A stretch of DNA of 64,000 bases from CAUPWF01 sp963515125 (GTDB lineage: Bacteria; Bacillota; Clostridia; Lachnospirales; Lachnospiraceae). A program made the translations under genes and the position numbers. The stretch covers positions 62,001 to 126,000 of the forward strand of contig JBQKKG010000007.1 in NCBI GenBank assembly GCA_052116865.1. The letters run 5' to 3'. The stretch's first letter is position 1. The number at the start of each line of letters is the position of its first letter. The notes beneath the pieces were generated by a model, which was not told the DNA's origin, ran no database searches, and worked only from the letters and a program-made list of their open reading frames with translations. Shown here one piece after another: positions 51,491 to 58,979 of the stretch.

Positions 51491-52272
51491 AATACGATCC
51501 TCCCTATAATTAGTGCTAAAAATAATAAGTCAAGCAAGAGAACCATCCGTTTTTCTAATTTTGATACTTCTGGCAAATCCGTTAAAAATGTATGTTCTAC
51601 TGGTGCCGAAAATGCCCTTGCATCCATAGCAATTGACTTTTCCTCAGTGCTAGAAATTGCATTTAATACTAACGGCCCCATAACAGGAATGTATGCCTTT
51701 CCACGTTGAAATACATTTCCTTCCGTCTCAATTCCACGTGCTTTTTGTGACTCCATAATAATTTTTGCATTATTTCCCAAATCACTTATTGTTTGAAAAG
51801 AAGATAAAATTACAAATGAAATAACGTGTGACACTCCCTTTTTTTCTAAAGAATAAGTTAAATCCTCCATCGGGGTGGTTTTTATAAAAAGAATAAATGC
51901 ACCACTAAATGCCAATACCAAAGATACAATATTTAATCCAGACTGAATACTTTCTTGAGTTACACATATTCCCCACCATTGAAAAATTACTCTTTCGCCC
52001 GGGGAAAAGGCACACTTTACTACAAAAAGAAATATTCCAAATAAAACTAACACTTTCCAATATAAAGAAAAAAATGATTTAAACTGCCCTGCGAAGATTG
52101 ACATTATTATAAAAAAAGCAACCATCCCAAATCCAAAAAAGTAATTTTGTATAATAAATGGTGCCAATCCAAAGACAAACATTAAATTAAATTTGCTGAT
52201 TGGATTTAGATCCTGAATACAATTTCCTGTTTTCTTTGCTTCTAAAAACTGATTTATAAATTCGTAGTCCAT
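51478..52272 (-). CDS. ECF transporter transmembrane coupling protein (EcfT)
   Basis: A 264-residue membrane scaffold with about five hydrophobic segments and two coupling-helix motifs, SQKARGIETEG and AMDARAFSA, that dock into the ATPases. The second is ARA rather than ARG. ATG at 52272 follows GGAGG; a longer frame from 52455 runs through the intergenic hairpin and is rejected. It transmits ATP-driven motion to the S component encoded just upstream. Confidence 0.92.
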   Translation of the reverse strand: MDYEFINQFLEAKKTGNCIQDLNPISKFNLMFVFGLAPFIIQNYFFGFGMVAFFIIMSIFAGQFKSFFSLYWKVLVLFGIFLFVVKCAFSPGERVIFQWWGICVTQESIQSGLNIVSLVLAFSGAFILFIKTTPMEDLTYSLEKKGVSHVISFVILSSFQTISDLGNNAKIIMESQKARGIETEGNVFQRGKAYIPVMGPLVLNAISSTEEKSIAMDARAFSAPVEHTFLTDLPEVSKLEKRMVLLLDLLFLALIIGRIVLWVL

Positions 52273-52307
52273 ACTTCCTCCATTTCTACTCCCGCTTGTA
52301 AAAGTCA

Positions 52308-52350
52308 TGCATTTGTAATGATACCCTTGCAATATACCATTACAAATGCA
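52308..52350 (-). repeat. Intergenic hairpin between the S component and EcfT genes
   Basis: TGCATTTGTAATG and its exact complement form a 13-base stem with a 17-base loop. On the minus strand it is followed by TGACTTTTAC, a weak T-run. It could act as a partial terminator or a 3' stabiliser that gives more S component than EcfT. Confidence 0.7.
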
Positions 52351-52361
52351 CAGAAAAACTA

Positions 52362-52940
52362 TTAGTCTTCTTTTACAAAATATTTTCCATTTGGCAATTT
52401 TACAAGAAGACGTGCTGGCATTGCTTTCAAGATGAAGAAAATAATAATTAAGCATGTGAGCTTATCCATCAATTCACTTGATAACTCACTTACAAAGGTT
52501 GCTGGCAAAACTCCCCATCCAGCTGCCATTAATGTAGTTACTATTACACTGGCACCAGTTCCCACAAATCCACCATATAATGTTGCCGTAATCGGAACTG
52601 CTAAGCAGGTCGCTATAATTGCAAATATAACCCCATTTATTGGTGCTTTCCAAAAAGCAGTAAACATTTTTTTCTTTGCAAAGAATGATGCAACAAAGCC
52701 AAAAATTATGCCTATAATTGTATACGGTAATAGTGTAGGTAACGAGATTGCGTTTATTAATCCACACCCCAGACCTACTAATGCACCTGGTAAGCCACCG
52801 CACACAGCTCCTACAACAATTGTACCAATACTGTCTAAAAACAAAGGTAATTTTAATAGAATTGCCAATTGTCCTCCTACTACGTTAACTGCAATACCAA
52901 TTGGTATCAAAAAAATGGTTAGCTTGCTTAATTTTTTCAT
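52362..52940 (-). CDS. ECF transporter S component, substrate unknown
   Basis: A 192-residue integral membrane protein with about six hydrophobic segments, the right size for a substrate-binding S component. Segments include FLIPIGIAVNVVGGQLAILL, GAVCGGLPGALVGLGCGLIN and PITATLYGGFVGTGASVIV. It is encoded first in the operon, with AAAAAGGAGG before the ATG at 52940. S components bind vitamins or other scarce small molecules; this one does not carry a motif I can tie to a known vitamin. The linked hydrolases suggest an amide, ester or peptide-like ligand. Confidence 0.85.
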   Translation of the reverse strand: MKKLSKLTIFLIPIGIAVNVVGGQLAILLKLPLFLDSIGTIVVGAVCGGLPGALVGLGCGLINAISLPTLLPYTIIGIIFGFVASFFAKKKMFTAFWKAPINGVIFAIIATCLAVPITATLYGGFVGTGASVIVTTLMAAGWGVLPATFVSELSSELMDKLTCLIIIFFILKAMPARLLVKLPNGKYFVKED

Positions 52941-52989
52941 AATATATTCCTCCTTTTTCTTTGGTTGATTAGTATCTTTTTCCCTTGTA

Positions 52990-53021
52990 AATAATTTGGT
53001 AAAACGATTTTCCAAATTATT
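52990..53021. promoter_or_regulatory. LacI-type operator
   Basis: A 32-base near-perfect palindrome (14 of 16 pairs match) with core TTGGTAAAACGATTTTCCAA and a central CG, the form typical of LacI/CcpA-family operators. It lies about 31-62 bases after the predicted transcription start of the ECF operon and 50 bases before the S-component start, suited to blocking transcription. The LacI regulator is the last gene of the same operon. Confidence 0.75.
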
Positions 53022-53058
53022 AAAAAAAATAAAACAAATTATTTTATCTCTTGTATTG

Positions 53059-53087
53059 ATGATACCCTCAGAGGATATATTTGTCAA
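53059..53087 (-). promoter_or_regulatory. Predicted promoter of the ECF/hydrolase operon
   Basis: Minus-strand consensus TTGACA (53087-53082), a 17-base spacer and TATCAT (53064-53059). Confidence 0.75.
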
Positions 53088-53262
53088 TATAGCATTTTTC
53101 ATTATATTTCATACTGATTTTTAGTAATTTTAACTATTTATTTCTATTAATTCTGTGTTATATCTAAATTCTGTGTTTTAATTTTGTATATAATATATAC
53201 TTAATAAACCGTTTTTCCTTTACACACATATGACTTTTATGTTTATACGGGGTATTCTAATC

Positions 53263-53293
53263 AAAAAAGGTACCCCCGACTGGAAGCACCTTT
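53263..53293 (-). terminator. Terminator of the iron alcohol dehydrogenase gene
   Basis: AAAGGTGCTTCC pairs with GGGGGTACCTTT, several G-U pairs included, on the minus strand, followed by TTTTGATT. It is 33 bases after the stop codon. Confidence 0.75.
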
Positions 53294-53325
53294 GCTCTTA
53301 ACTATAAACCAATTTTTATTTTACT

Positions 53326-54489
53326 CTATCCCTCATAGCACATTCGATACAACTCTAATCCCTTTTCTACCGTCATCTCTGCTGGCGAAACTACTGTGGC
53401 AAATGCATCTAGTGACTGTAAGGCCCATGTTTTACTTTGTTCGTAATACAGCTCCTGGTCTATTCCTAATTCTTTAAACGATGATTTCATTTGTAACTGC
53501 TTAATCAGACCAATCAAATGCGCCTTCAACTGCAAGACTAGCTCTTCCTCACTCCCTGAATACCCTAACCGTTTTGCCAATGTAATATAAGCATCTTGTA
53601 CGCCGCAGAGTGAAATTGTATAAGGCAGCATTAATCCGCACACTACACCATGGGCAATTCCAAATGCGGGTCCGGGATGATCATAAGAATGTACAATACC
53701 CGTACAAGAATTTGTAATTGCTACACCTGCCATAGCAGATGCGATATGAACTTTCTCTCTAGCAATTAACTGTTCCTTTTCTGTACAGGATGTATCAATT
53801 GTTTTTGGTAAGTTCTCAAGAATATCCATTGCAGCTTCTATGGCTATACTTTTTGTCATAGCAGAAGCATTTTGAGCCACACTTGCTTCTATTGCATGCG
53901 TTAATGCATCCATTCCTGTGGCAACTCGAATAGAATCCGGTAAAGTATCCGTTAAATTTGCATCTAAAATAGCATAATGGGGGATGATAGTATTATCCAT
54001 GATTAGCTTTTTTGTCTGCGTTATCGGATCAATAAATACAGCAACAGAAGTAGTCTCAGAACCGGTTCCACTTGTCGTTGGTATAGAAATATGAACTGCC
54101 CGTTTTCCTAACCTTGGCAAAGTAAATGGAATCAAAGCTTCTTCAAATGATAACTCCGGGTTTTCATAGAATAAATGTATTGCCTTTGCCGTATCCAGAA
54201 CACTTCCCCCACCAATTGCCAATATCATATCCGGTTCAAAAGCTCTCACCTTTTCCATACAGTTAAAAATATCATCTATATATGGTTCATTTCTCACTTG
54301 CGCCAAATAGCAAATTTCTGCGTCAGTTTTTTTTGCCAATGATTCAATTGTTTGCTGCACCTCTTCATTATAACTTTTTCCACCTTTAATAATACCAATT
54401 CTTTTTTTCCCTAGAGTAGAAAAAAAGGAAAGTGATCCCCGTCCCACTACAAATTGTGGGGTATGTAGTAATGCATATTGTTCTTTCAT
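53326..54489 (-). CDS. Iron-containing alcohol dehydrogenase
   Basis: A 387-residue group III alcohol dehydrogenase, NAD(P)-dependent. It has the glycine-rich nucleotide site LAIGGGSVLDTAKAI, TTSGTGSETTSVAVF, and metal ligands in the MDALTHAIEA and HSYDHPGPAFGIAHGV regions. It oxidises or reduces a small alcohol or aldehyde; the substrate is unknown. AGGAGG lies before ATG. It follows the RibF-like gene but is separated by a strong terminator, so it needs its own promoter or read-through. It may finish the aldehyde chemistry of the aldolase cluster. Confidence 0.92.
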   Translation of the reverse strand: MKEQYALLHTPQFVVGRGSLSFFSTLGKKRIGIIKGGKSYNEEVQQTIESLAKKTDAEICYLAQVRNEPYIDDIFNCMEKVRAFEPDMILAIGGGSVLDTAKAIHLFYENPELSFEEALIPFTLPRLGKRAVHISIPTTSGTGSETTSVAVFIDPITQTKKLIMDNTIIPHYAILDANLTDTLPDSIRVATGMDALTHAIEASVAQNASAMTKSIAIEAAMDILENLPKTIDTSCTEKEQLIAREKVHIASAMAGVAITNSCTGIVHSYDHPGPAFGIAHGVVCGLMLPYTISLCGVQDAYITLAKRLGYSGSEEELVLQLKAHLIGLIKQLQMKSSFKELGIDQELYYEQSKTWALQSLDAFATVVSPAEMTVEKGLELYRMCYEG

Positions 54490-54510
54490 CTATAGCAATC
54501 CTCCTGTTTT

Positions 54511-54538
54511 AAAAGAAAGCGCAGTCCTACGACTGCGC
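54511..54538 (-). terminator. Terminator of the RibF-like gene
   Basis: GCGCAGTC pairs with GACTGCGC around a GTAG loop on the minus strand, followed by TTTCTTTT. It starts seven bases after the stop codon. Confidence 0.92.
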
Positions 54539-54545
54539 CCCCTGA

Positions 54546-55412
54546 CTACTGAATATGTTCTAAAAATCTTCTAGTCTTATCTAGATCCTTTTGTACTTGA
54601 TTTTGGACTTCTTCAAGGTTATCAAATTTTACCACTCCACGAATAAATAATTGCACTTCCATTATCAATTTTTTCCCATAAATGTCTTTTGAAAAATCAA
54701 GCAAAAATGTTTCAATAGTAATGCGGTTATCATCGTCAACAGAAGGTCTTTTCCCAATATTGGTAAGTCCTTTGTATGTTTCATCTTCGATACGTGTAAG
54801 CGTTGCATATACACCGCTGGGTGGTCGACGCTTGTTTGGTCCCACTCCTAGGTTAGCTGTTGGCATACCGACGGTTCTCCCTAATGCCTTTCCATGTTCC
54901 ACTGTTCCTATCATGGTATATGGATGACCACATAATTGAGTGATCTTTTCAAAATTACAAACTTCAAATGCAAGCTTTATGTCATCAGTTGTGATTACTA
55001 TTCCATTTTCCTCTACCAAATCACACGCTATGACTTGTACATCTTGCTCTTTTGCAATTGCTGAAATATTGTCGAACTTCTCGTCTTTTCCTGTAACAAT
55101 GACCTTAGCGCCTAATTGTTTTATCAGTACTTCTGGAATAAAAGATTGTAGTTGAATATCTTCTTCACATTCATACGTAATAAATTCATCCACTCCTATA
55201 TTTCTTATGTAATAGGCTTTTTCTTCCTCCGTGGAAAGAATCTCTTTTTTTTGTGTATTACAAACGCTAACTACTACAGATTTCATATTTAATTTTTCTG
55301 CCTGCTCAGCCAATGTTCTTATCACAGAGATATGTCCTTTATGCATGGACTCAAAATTCCCGAATGCAACGCACACATCTCCTGTATTCTCAATGCTAAA
55401 TTTGTGCTCCAT
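54546..55412 (-). CDS. RibF-like riboflavin kinase/FAD synthetase
   Basis: A 288-residue protein with both RibF domains. The N-terminal adenylyltransferase-like domain has a divergent first motif, FGNFESMHKGHISVI, where RibF usually has FDGVHLGH, but retains His-x-Gly-His. The C-terminal riboflavin kinase domain is standard (GRTVGMPTANLGV, PPSGVYATL, NIGKRPSVDDDN). It would make FMN and perhaps FAD. House-keeping ribF normally sits by truB; here it follows an APC permease gene by 28 bases, so it may be a paralogue. I chose ATG 55412 over GTG 55421. Confidence 0.88.
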   Translation of the reverse strand: MEHKFSIENTGDVCVAFGNFESMHKGHISVIRTLAEQAEKLNMKSVVVSVCNTQKKEILSTEEEKAYYIRNIGVDEFITYECEEDIQLQSFIPEVLIKQLGAKVIVTGKDEKFDNISAIAKEQDVQVIACDLVEENGIVITTDDIKLAFEVCNFEKITQLCGHPYTMIGTVEHGKALGRTVGMPTANLGVGPNKRRPPSGVYATLTRIEDETYKGLTNIGKRPSVDDDNRITIETFLLDFSKDIYGKKLIMEVQLFIRGVVKFDNLEEVQNQVQKDLDKTRRFLEHIQ

Positions 55413-55440
55413 TTCCTTCACCTTTCTATTTTTACTCCTG

Positions 55441-56778
55441 TTATTTATCTTTTCTTCTAAATTGGTATATTACAAGTCCTAACGCATACCACCCTAACGT
55501 ATAAGCCCATAATACCCATCCACCTTTTATAATGTCCGGAATATAACAAAGCACGATAACAACTAACGCAAAAATAGGTAAAAATGTTCCTCCTGGTGCC
55601 CTAAATGCTCCCTGTACATGTTCATTTTTTTTACGTGCCTGAATGAGTGAAACACAGTTAATTATAATTGTTAAGGATGCAAAAATTGCTGCCAATCCAA
55701 CAATTTGTGAAGTAAATTGTGGGAAGCAAGATATCACTACACTTAAAACTGTTACAACGATTGTCGCATAAATTGGAGTTCCAGTTTTTCCATTTTCTGC
55801 AAGTTTCTCTGGTAGCATCCCGCCTTCTGCTGTTGCTGCAATTGCTCTAGATGTTAATGCCATTACAACTAACATAGTGGTAAACAATGCTAATACAGCA
55901 GAAATTGATATTAATTTTGCTAACCATGGGATAGACATTAATTTTGTAAATGCTGCTGCATACAAAGGAATAAATTGCATACCTGGATTTTCTTTTAAGT
56001 ACTCTGCTGAAATTAACCCAACTGTAGATAAAATAACTAATAGATATAATGTAAATACAATACACATTGCTATTAAAATGGATTTTGGTACATTTTTATT
56101 AGGATCCTTTACTTCTGAAACCATAAAGGCAATTGCTACAATAGATCCATATCCTACCATTGCTGTTGGTACTGCTGCTAAAAATCCACTACCTCCTGCT
56201 GCACCTTGATCAAAAAATGGTACTAGCATCGCAGAATCCCAATGCCCTGTGAATAATCCAACACCTGCATAAATTAATAGTGTAATTGCAAGTCCGATTA
56301 CTAGAATCGTATTCGCCTTCCCAGCAACTGAGAATTTCAATGTATTCAATATAAAAATAATGGCAACTGATGCAATCGCAAGCGGAATTTGTTTATTTGC
56401 AAATATAGGGAATCCTACTCCTAAATATGTTCCTACATAAATAGCTGCAAAAGCAATTGCCACAATGTTAGAATTGATATATCCCCATGTAGAAATCCAT
56501 CCCCAAAGCTTTCCAGTACTTTCTTTTTTCCCTAGTGCTTTGGCTGGGAATACAAATACCCCTCCTGATTTTGGAAAAATGGTCGATAATTCTGCTACAA
56601 TAAGTCCGTAACATAACATAATTACAGCCGCAATTCCCCAACTTAAAAGTGCAGAAGGGCCTGCGTTAAATATGGTTAATCCTGTCAAAGAAAATATGGC
56701 GCTTCCAATCATTCCTCCAACAATCATTGTAACACACGTTACTAATCCTAATGATCCACCTTGTTTATTATCTGACAT
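55441..56778 (-). CDS. APC-family amino acid/amine permease
   Basis: A 445-residue transporter with twelve predicted helices. The helix 1 motif VGGMIGSAIFSLTG and the later WGWISTWGYINSNIVAIA are typical of the APC superfamily, and the general form is close to amino acid antiporters. The substrate is undetermined. The ATG at 56778 is not preceded by a ribosome-binding site; the only such site lies before a 15-codon leader ORF that overlaps the start. Expression is therefore probably by translational coupling. Confidence 0.9.
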   Translation of the reverse strand: MSDNKQGGSLGLVTCVTMIVGGMIGSAIFSLTGLTIFNAGPSALLSWGIAAVIMLCYGLIVAELSTIFPKSGGVFVFPAKALGKKESTGKLWGWISTWGYINSNIVAIAFAAIYVGTYLGVGFPIFANKQIPLAIASVAIIFILNTLKFSVAGKANTILVIGLAITLLIYAGVGLFTGHWDSAMLVPFFDQGAAGGSGFLAAVPTAMVGYGSIVAIAFMVSEVKDPNKNVPKSILIAMCIVFTLYLLVILSTVGLISAEYLKENPGMQFIPLYAAAFTKLMSIPWLAKLISISAVLALFTTMLVVMALTSRAIAATAEGGMLPEKLAENGKTGTPIYATIVVTVLSVVISCFPQFTSQIVGLAAIFASLTIIINCVSLIQARKKNEHVQGAFRAPGGTFLPIFALVVIVLCYIPDIIKGGWVLWAYTLGWYALGLVIYQFRRKDK

Positions 56779-56815
56779 AGTATTTACGTGATGATAAGTT
56801 TGTCAAACTTATCAT
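56768..56815 (-). CDS. Predicted 15-codon leader peptide overlapping the permease start
   Basis: ATG at 56815 follows AAAGGAGAGA closely and reads MISLTNLSSRKYYVR, then TAA within the permease codons 3-4. A perfect 12-base inverted repeat covers its first eight codons. The permease itself lacks a Shine-Dalgarno sequence, so ribosomes reading this peptide probably restart on the permease ATG. The spacing from GGAG to ATG is short (three bases), which lowers certainty. Confidence 0.5.
   Translation of the reverse strand: MISLTNLSSRKYYVR
56791..56815 (-). repeat. 12-base inverted repeat in the permease leader
   Basis: ATGATAAGTTTG and its complement CAAACTTATCAT flank a single base. It lies between the ribosome site and the permease start. 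As RNA the one-base centre would open to a small loop; as DNA it could be a repressor site. Confidence 0.8.
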
Positions 56816-56833
56816 TCTCTCCTTTCTCGAGCG

Positions 56834-56899
56834 AAAATTAGTCTATGTCATATTTATCAGTGGATTCATAACTATGCTTTTACAATATAGACTAATTTT
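56834..56899. repeat. 13-base long-range inverted repeat at the end of the SorC gene
   Basis: AAAATTAGTCTAT (56834-56846) and its perfect complement (56887-56899) flank 40 bases. The right arm includes the SorC stop codon. No T-run follows, so it is more likely an operator pair or a processing site than a terminator. Confidence 0.75.
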
Positions 56900-57848
56900 A
56901 CTGCTCACTTAGTATTCGTGCAGTTTCTAAATCTGTTACCAACACATTGATGTACCCACCCTTAAGCGCTGCTTTTATTGCACTTGCTTTCGTGATTTCA
57001 CCTGCTACCCCAATGCGTATTGGTATTTTAAAATAATCTTCTAATGTAATAGCAATAATTCTTTCCCTGAAAGGTGGTATGACTGGGTTTCCTTCTTGAT
57101 CAAAAAAGTGTGTTGCTACCTCACCACTTACCCGTTCTCCCCAACCATCCTGTTCTTTCATATCTGATTCATACAATCCAGTCATATGCTTCCATTGGCT
57201 TTGAGCCGTACCAATACCAACAATTGCGATACTACAAGCTTTTACTACATTGTATGCTTCTACAAAGAATTCCTCTTTCATAATCGAACCCTTTAACGTT
57301 TCATCCTGAACAATAACAGGTGCATAGAGCATCGTTGCAGATGCTTGCAACTTTTCTGAGAATCGATATACAATATCATCTACTCCTATATGTCTGCTAT
57401 CTTTGTTTTCGCTCCCCAATAATTGGGTTACCGTTAAATTGTTCTTTCTAATTTGTGGCATATAATCTACTAATGCTGACGTACTTCGCCCGCGGGAAAA
57501 GCCAACTACGTCCCCATCACAAATGATAGATTCTAAATACTGTCCTGCCGCTATGCCCAAATCCTTATGAATATCTTCTTCTATTACATTTTCTATAACT
57601 CTAACGCCTTTTAACTGATATTTCTTTTCTAAGCTCGCTTCTAATTCAATATTACTTTGGTTCAATCCTGTAATATTAATTTCTACTATTCCTACTTCAG
57701 CACAATCACGAATAATACGATTCACACGTTGTCTTGACATATTCATTTTCTTTGCGATATCTTCTTGTGTTAGTCCAATTTTATAATAGTAGTACGCGAC
57801 TCTTGTATATTCACTAATTTGTTCTGGTGATAATTTACTTTTATTCAT
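56898..57848 (-). CDS. SorC/DeoR-family sugar-binding regulator
   Basis: A 316-residue regulator. The N-terminal helix-turn-helix is AYYYYKIGLTQEDIAKKMNM with recognition helix SRQRVNRIIRDC, followed by a SorC sugar-binding domain (about 55-310; GVDDIVYRFSEKLQ, IVGIGTAQSQWKHM). Family members bind a phosphorylated sugar and control catabolic operons, as LsrR and CggR do. It lies within the aldolase/dehydrogenase cluster, and the double palindrome before the aldolase gene is a likely site. The effector is unknown. Confidence 0.92.
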   Translation of the reverse strand: MNKSKLSPEQISEYTRVAYYYYKIGLTQEDIAKKMNMSRQRVNRIIRDCAEVGIVEINITGLNQSNIELEASLEKKYQLKGVRVIENVIEEDIHKDLGIAAGQYLESIICDGDVVGFSRGRSTSALVDYMPQIRKNNLTVTQLLGSENKDSRHIGVDDIVYRFSEKLQASATMLYAPVIVQDETLKGSIMKEEFFVEAYNVVKACSIAIVGIGTAQSQWKHMTGLYESDMKEQDGWGERVSGEVATHFFDQEGNPVIPPFRERIIAITLEDYFKIPIRIGVAGEITKASAIKAALKGGYINVLVTDLETARILSEQ

Positions 57849-57924
57849 ATACCCATCATCCCTTTCGAAAGTTTTATCTGATAGGTATAATTCTACTGAA
57901 TTCGCCCTGATTTAGCAACTTATT

Positions 57925-58956
57925 TTAGCATTTCACAATAATACGGTATGTATTTGGATCAATGGCCTTTTCAAAGGCTTGCTCGATATTTGCTAATGGA
58001 ACCGTATCCGAAATCAACGCGGATACATCCAATATTTTATTTGATAATAATTTTGTTGCAATTAAAAAGTCTTTTGTTTGTGGGTTTACAGAACCAGTAA
58101 TAACTTGTTCCGTTGAATGAATCTTATTTGGACTCATTTCAATTGGTGTATCTGGATGGAATGAAGAATAAAATACTACTCTTCCCACTTTTCCTGCCAT
58201 TGCTACACAATCTTCTGCTATAGCAGAAATTGCTACTGTACAGAATACTACGTCTGCTCCTCGGCCTTCTGTATATTCCTTTACTTTGGCAATTGGGTCT
58301 TCATTTTTAGAATTAATAACAATATCAGCACCCATTTTTTTTGCAACTTCTAGTCTAGCGTCATCTACTTCACAAGCAATTACTCGTGCACCGCGTAGTT
58401 TAGCAAGTTGAATATGCAATGCTCCCATAATTCCAACACCTACAACTACTACATCATCACCGAGTCCAACTTGACCATTTCCGATGCTATGTACACAGCA
58501 TGCTACTGGTTCAGACAGTGCCGCATAAGATAAATCCACATCATCTGCCATTTTGTATACATTCTTTGCATCTACCATCATATATTCAGATAAGCCACCA
58601 GGTCCCATTGCACATTCTTGTGTCTCTGCAATGAATGAAACCACACATTGATTCTCATGACCGTTTCGGCAATAATAGCACTCACCACATGAATTCAATA
58701 ATCTCACTGCTACTTTATCGCCTGGCTTTATATTCTTAACATCGCTTCCTACCGATTCCACGATACCTGCTGCCTCATGTCCTCCTGCAAATGGATATCG
58801 ATTCATTACACCAGTATAGAATCTTTGTTCCAAAGTACAAATGGCACAAGAGTCTATTTTAATCAATACTTGCTTATCTACCGGTTGCTTTTTCTCAACA
58901 TCATGCATTACTATTTTTTTAGTTCCTTCTAGAACACTAACTTTATATGTACTCAT
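57925..58956 (-). CDS. Zinc-dependent alcohol/polyol dehydrogenase
   Basis: A 343-residue medium-chain dehydrogenase. Catalytic zinc ligands are in SCAICTLEQ and GGHEAAGIVESVG. The structural zinc site CGECYYCRNGHENQC has four cysteines, and the NAD site VVVVGVGIMGALHIQLAK is normal. It is closest in form to sorbitol/threonine-type dehydrogenases that oxidise a hydroxyl of a sugar, polyol or hydroxy acid. It is 23 bases after the aldolase gene, so the pair likely act in sequence. Confidence 0.92.
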   Translation of the reverse strand: MSTYKVSVLEGTKKIVMHDVEKKQPVDKQVLIKIDSCAICTLEQRFYTGVMNRYPFAGGHEAAGIVESVGSDVKNIKPGDKVAVRLLNSCGECYYCRNGHENQCVVSFIAETQECAMGPGGLSEYMMVDAKNVYKMADDVDLSYAALSEPVACCVHSIGNGQVGLGDDVVVVGVGIMGALHIQLAKLRGARVIACEVDDARLEVAKKMGADIVINSKNEDPIAKVKEYTEGRGADVVFCTVAISAIAEDCVAMAGKVGRVVFYSSFHPDTPIEMSPNKIHSTEQVITGSVNPQTKDFLIATKLLSNKILDVSALISDTVPLANIEQAFEKAIDPNTYRIIVKC

Positions 58957-58979
58957 TATTTTTCCTTTCTAACATCTGG

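Larger units (their letters stand above)
52941..53325. other. 385-base intergenic region upstream of the ECF operon
   Basis: Contains, from left, the LacI-type operator, the ECF promoter, about 150 bases of AT-rich DNA with two ATTCTGTGTT direct repeats near 53150 and 53170, and the terminator of the iron alcohol dehydrogenase gene. I see no gene in it. Confidence 0.7.

Noticed and set aside
51478..52455. Longer EcfT reading frame from 52455
   Set aside because: The extra 61 residues run through the intergenic hairpin and past a strong GGAGG-ATG start at 52272.
52432..52968. Plus-strand 178-codon frame opposite the S component
   Set aside because: It is antisense to a membrane protein gene with a strong start; no initiation signal was seen.
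52941..53102. N-terminal extension of the S component to 53102
   Set aside because: It covers the predicted promoter and operator; ATG 52940 has AAAAAGGAGG.
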